5,661 nt of DNA, from NCBI GenBank assembly GCA_937858775.1, contig CALLYX010000399.1, positions 1 to 5,661 of the forward strand, read 5' to 3'. Each line of letters begins with the position of its first letter. Within the stretch, counting starts at the first letter, position 1. Origin of the DNA: an uncultured bacterium. Lineage in GTDB: Bacteria > Auribacterota > Tritonobacteria > UBA1439. A model generated the notes under the pieces. It did no database searches and was not told where the DNA came from. It saw nothing but the letters and a program-made list of their open reading frames with translations. Positions 4,219 to 5,661 of the stretch are shown piece by piece. A program made the position numbers and the translations under genes.

Positions 4219-5331
4219 TCAGGTTCCTTTCTGCATCCGCTCCCAGCCGCGCATCATGAAGAGGGCGTCGAGGACGGCGATCCGCACCATCGCCTCCGCC
4301 ACGGGGTATATGCGTGGGCAGATCGTGGCGTCGCGCCGGGTGATGGCGGCGAGGCGCTCCTCCCTCATCTTCGACTTGTCGACCGAGTCCTGTTCTATGG
4401 AGACGGTCGGCGTCGGCTTCACCGCCATCCGGATGACTATATCCTCGCCGTTGGTGATGCCGCCGAGGAGGCCGCCCGCGTTGTTGGTGCGGAACCGGAC
4501 CCTCCCATTCTCTATGTAGGGCGGGTCGTTGCACTCGGACCCTTTCATCCTCGCGGCCCCGAACCCCGCCCCTATCTCCACGCCCTTCACCGCCCCGATG
4601 CTCATGAGGCCGTGGGCGATAGTGGCGGAGAGCTTGTCGAAGACCGGCTCGCCCAGCCCGGCCGGTGCGCCGCGGACGATGATCTCGATCACCCCGCCGC
4701 ACGTGTCCCCCTCCTCCTTGATCCTGAGGATCTCCGCGATCATCCTCTCCGCGGCCTCGGGGTCGGGGCAGTTGAGCGGGTTGGCCCGGTAGTTCGCCTT
4801 CACCTCGTCGAAGCCCATGGGGCGCGCCGAGATTCCGTGGCTCTCCTTCACGTAGGCGAGGACCTCGATCCCGTGCCGCGCCAGCACCTGCTTCGCGACC
4901 GCCCCCCCCGCGACCCGCCCGACCGTCTCGCGCCCGCTCGCGCGCCCTGCGCCGCACCAGTCGTAATGCTCGCCGTACTTCACGAAGAACGTGTACTCTG
5001 CGTGGCCGGGGCGGAAGAGATGTTTCACCGCCCGGTACTGATCCACGTGGATCTTCTGCATGTCGACGTTGTAGACGATGATCCCGACGGGGGCGCCGGT
5101 CGTGAGCCCCTCCTGCCCGATCCCGGCGAAGATCCGCGCGATGTCCGTCTCCCTGCGCGGCGAGTCCAGTTCGCTCTGTCCCGGCCTCCGCTTGTCGAGC
5201 TCCTCCTGGATCATGGCGTCAGTGAGCGGGATCCCCGCCGGGACCCCCTCGACGATCGCCGCGAGCCCCCCGCCGTACGACTCCCCGCAGGCGGTGACCC
5301 TGAATATCCTTCCGAACGTGTTGCCCAGCAT
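4219..5331 (-). CDS. aroC: Chorismate synthase, with Tyr replacing an invariant active-site His
   Basis: This encodes 370 residues, close to the usual 350-400. The enzyme converts 5-enolpyruvylshikimate-3-phosphate to chorismate and needs reduced FMN. Family landmarks in order: MLGNTFGRIFRVTACGES (1-18), RRPGQS (48-53), FRPGHAEYTF (106-115) with the conserved active-site His110, GRASGRETVGRVAGGA (129-144), PAGLGEPVFDKL (223-234), MSIGAVKGVEIG (243-254), NNAGGLLGGITNG (283-295), KPTPTVSI (305-312) and RRDATICPR (332-340) with Asp334. The signature that normally reads GESHG reads GESYG here: the codon at 5277-5275 is TAC, so residue 19 is Tyr. This His and His110 correspond to the two invariant residues (17 and 106) studied by mutagenesis in the Neurospora crassa enzyme. 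The rest looks intact, so a divergent but working enzyme or a sequencing error are both possible. The start has GGAGG (5342-5338) six bases upstream. It lies 50 bases after aroA. Confidence 0.95.
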   Translation of the reverse strand: MLGNTFGRIFRVTACGESYGGGLAAIVEGVPAGIPLTDAMIQEELDKRRPGQSELDSPRRETDIARIFAGIGQEGLTTGAPVGIIVYNVDMQKIHVDQYRAVKHLFRPGHAEYTFFVKYGEHYDWCGAGRASGRETVGRVAGGAVAKQVLARHGIEVLAYVKESHGISARPMGFDEVKANYRANPLNCPDPEAAERMIAEILRIKEEGDTCGGVIEIIVRGAPAGLGEPVFDKLSATIAHGLMSIGAVKGVEIGAGFGAARMKGSECNDPPYIENGRVRFRTNNAGGLLGGITNGEDIVIRMAVKPTPTVSIEQDSVDKSKMREERLAAITRRDATICPRIYPVAEAMVRIAVLDALFMMRGWERMQKGT

Positions 5332-5381
5332 TGTCGGCCTCCTCCCGCCTTCGCGCGCCCGGACCGCCGCCGGGACGACGC

Positions 5382-5661
5382 CTACCCCACGACGTCGATC
5401 TCCGCCCCGCAGCGCTTCACGAGATCGGTGAAATCCGGGAACGTGACGCGGATCGCCTCCGCCGTGTCCACGACGGTCTCCCCCTTCGCGGCGAGCCCGG
5501 CCACCGCGAGCGCCATCACCACGCGGTGGTCGTGGTGGCCGTCCACCGCCGCCCCGCGGAGCGGGCGGCCGCGGACGACGAGCCCGTCCTCCATCTCCTC
5601 GATGTCGGCCCCCATCTTCGCGAGTTCCCGCGCCATCACGGCGATCCGGTCGGTCTCCTTC
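5382..5661 (-). CDS. aroA: EPSP synthase (3-phosphoshikimate 1-carboxyvinyltransferase), C-terminal 92 residues
   Basis: The gene enters from the right edge, and its last 92 complete codons plus the TAG stop (5384-5382) are visible. The enzyme transfers enolpyruvate from phosphoenolpyruvate to shikimate-3-phosphate, the step before chorismate synthase. The visible part begins with KETDRIAVMARELAKMGA, the conserved KE(S/T)DRI motif that contributes to phosphoenolpyruvate binding. It continues with dGLVVrG, then HHDHRVVMALAVAGL containing the DHR motif (usually DHRIAMA), and ends with TFPDFTDLVKRCGAEIDV, the usual TFP/SFPxF end of the family. Translation does not start in the window: the GTG at 5639 is an internal Val. 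It is the first visible gene of the aroA-aroC-aroE run, 50 bases ahead of aroC, and upstream members cannot be seen. Confidence 0.93.
   Translation of the reverse strand, partial: KETDRIAVMARELAKMGADIEEMEDGLVVRGRPLRGAAVDGHHDHRVVMALAVAGLAAKGETVVDTAEAIRVTFPDFTDLVKRCGAEIDVVG

Noticed and set aside
5382..5639. A separate 85-residue gene starting at GTG 5639.
   Set aside because: The frame continues upstream to the window edge with KETDRIA, the conserved EPSP synthase motif, so the GTG is an internal Val codon.

Overview
This is a GC-rich bacterial chromosome segment with no transposase, integrase, phage, tRNA, rRNA or CRISPR signal. It carries complete or partial shikimate-pathway genes next to two genes that I can place in enzyme superfamilies but not in a named pathway. 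Nothing in the sequence fixes the phylum. High GC at third codon positions and several proteins with only superfamily-level recognition suggest an uncultivated or poorly sampled lineage, which is inference only.

Layout, left to right. (1) Positions 1-31, minus strand: the first ten codons of a gene leaving the window on the left. It has a strong ribosome binding site, and its leader (29-84) can fold so that both that site and the start codon are paired. (2) 32-346: intergenic DNA with an AT-rich stretch, two adjacent perfect inverted repeats (173-192, 194-210) and a terminator-like hairpin (285-314). (3) 347-796, minus: a small exported protein of unknown function, with a good ribosome binding site and a good sigma-70-like promoter (900-929) that has an inverted repeat between its -35 and -10 boxes. 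(4) 797-1187: divergent intergenic region with two identical 21-bp GC-rich repeats, a weaker plus-strand promoter and an inverted repeat just ahead of the next gene. (5) 1188-3324, plus: a two-gene operon, a minimal-type nucleotidyltransferase followed 16 bases later by a phosphoribosyltransferase-fold protein with a long unassigned C-terminal extension. (6) 3299-5661, minus: shikimate dehydrogenase (aroE), chorismate synthase (aroC) and the C-terminal end of EPSP synthase (aroA), transcribed in the order aroA-aroC-aroE. The last 26 bases of aroE overlap the end of the phosphoribosyltransferase gene tail to tail.

How they work together. AroE makes shikimate from 3-dehydroshikimate. AroA adds enolpyruvate to shikimate-3-phosphate, and AroC then forms chorismate, the precursor of aromatic amino acids, folates and quinones. 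The nucleotidyltransferase and phosphoribosyltransferase probably act together because of their spacing and shared strand, but their substrate is unknown. This pair is the best candidate for an undescribed system here. Other points worth a look are a Tyr in place of a normally invariant active-site His in AroC, a perfect 22-bp palindrome inside the phosphoribosyltransferase gene, and the leader at 29-84 with two mutually exclusive hairpins.
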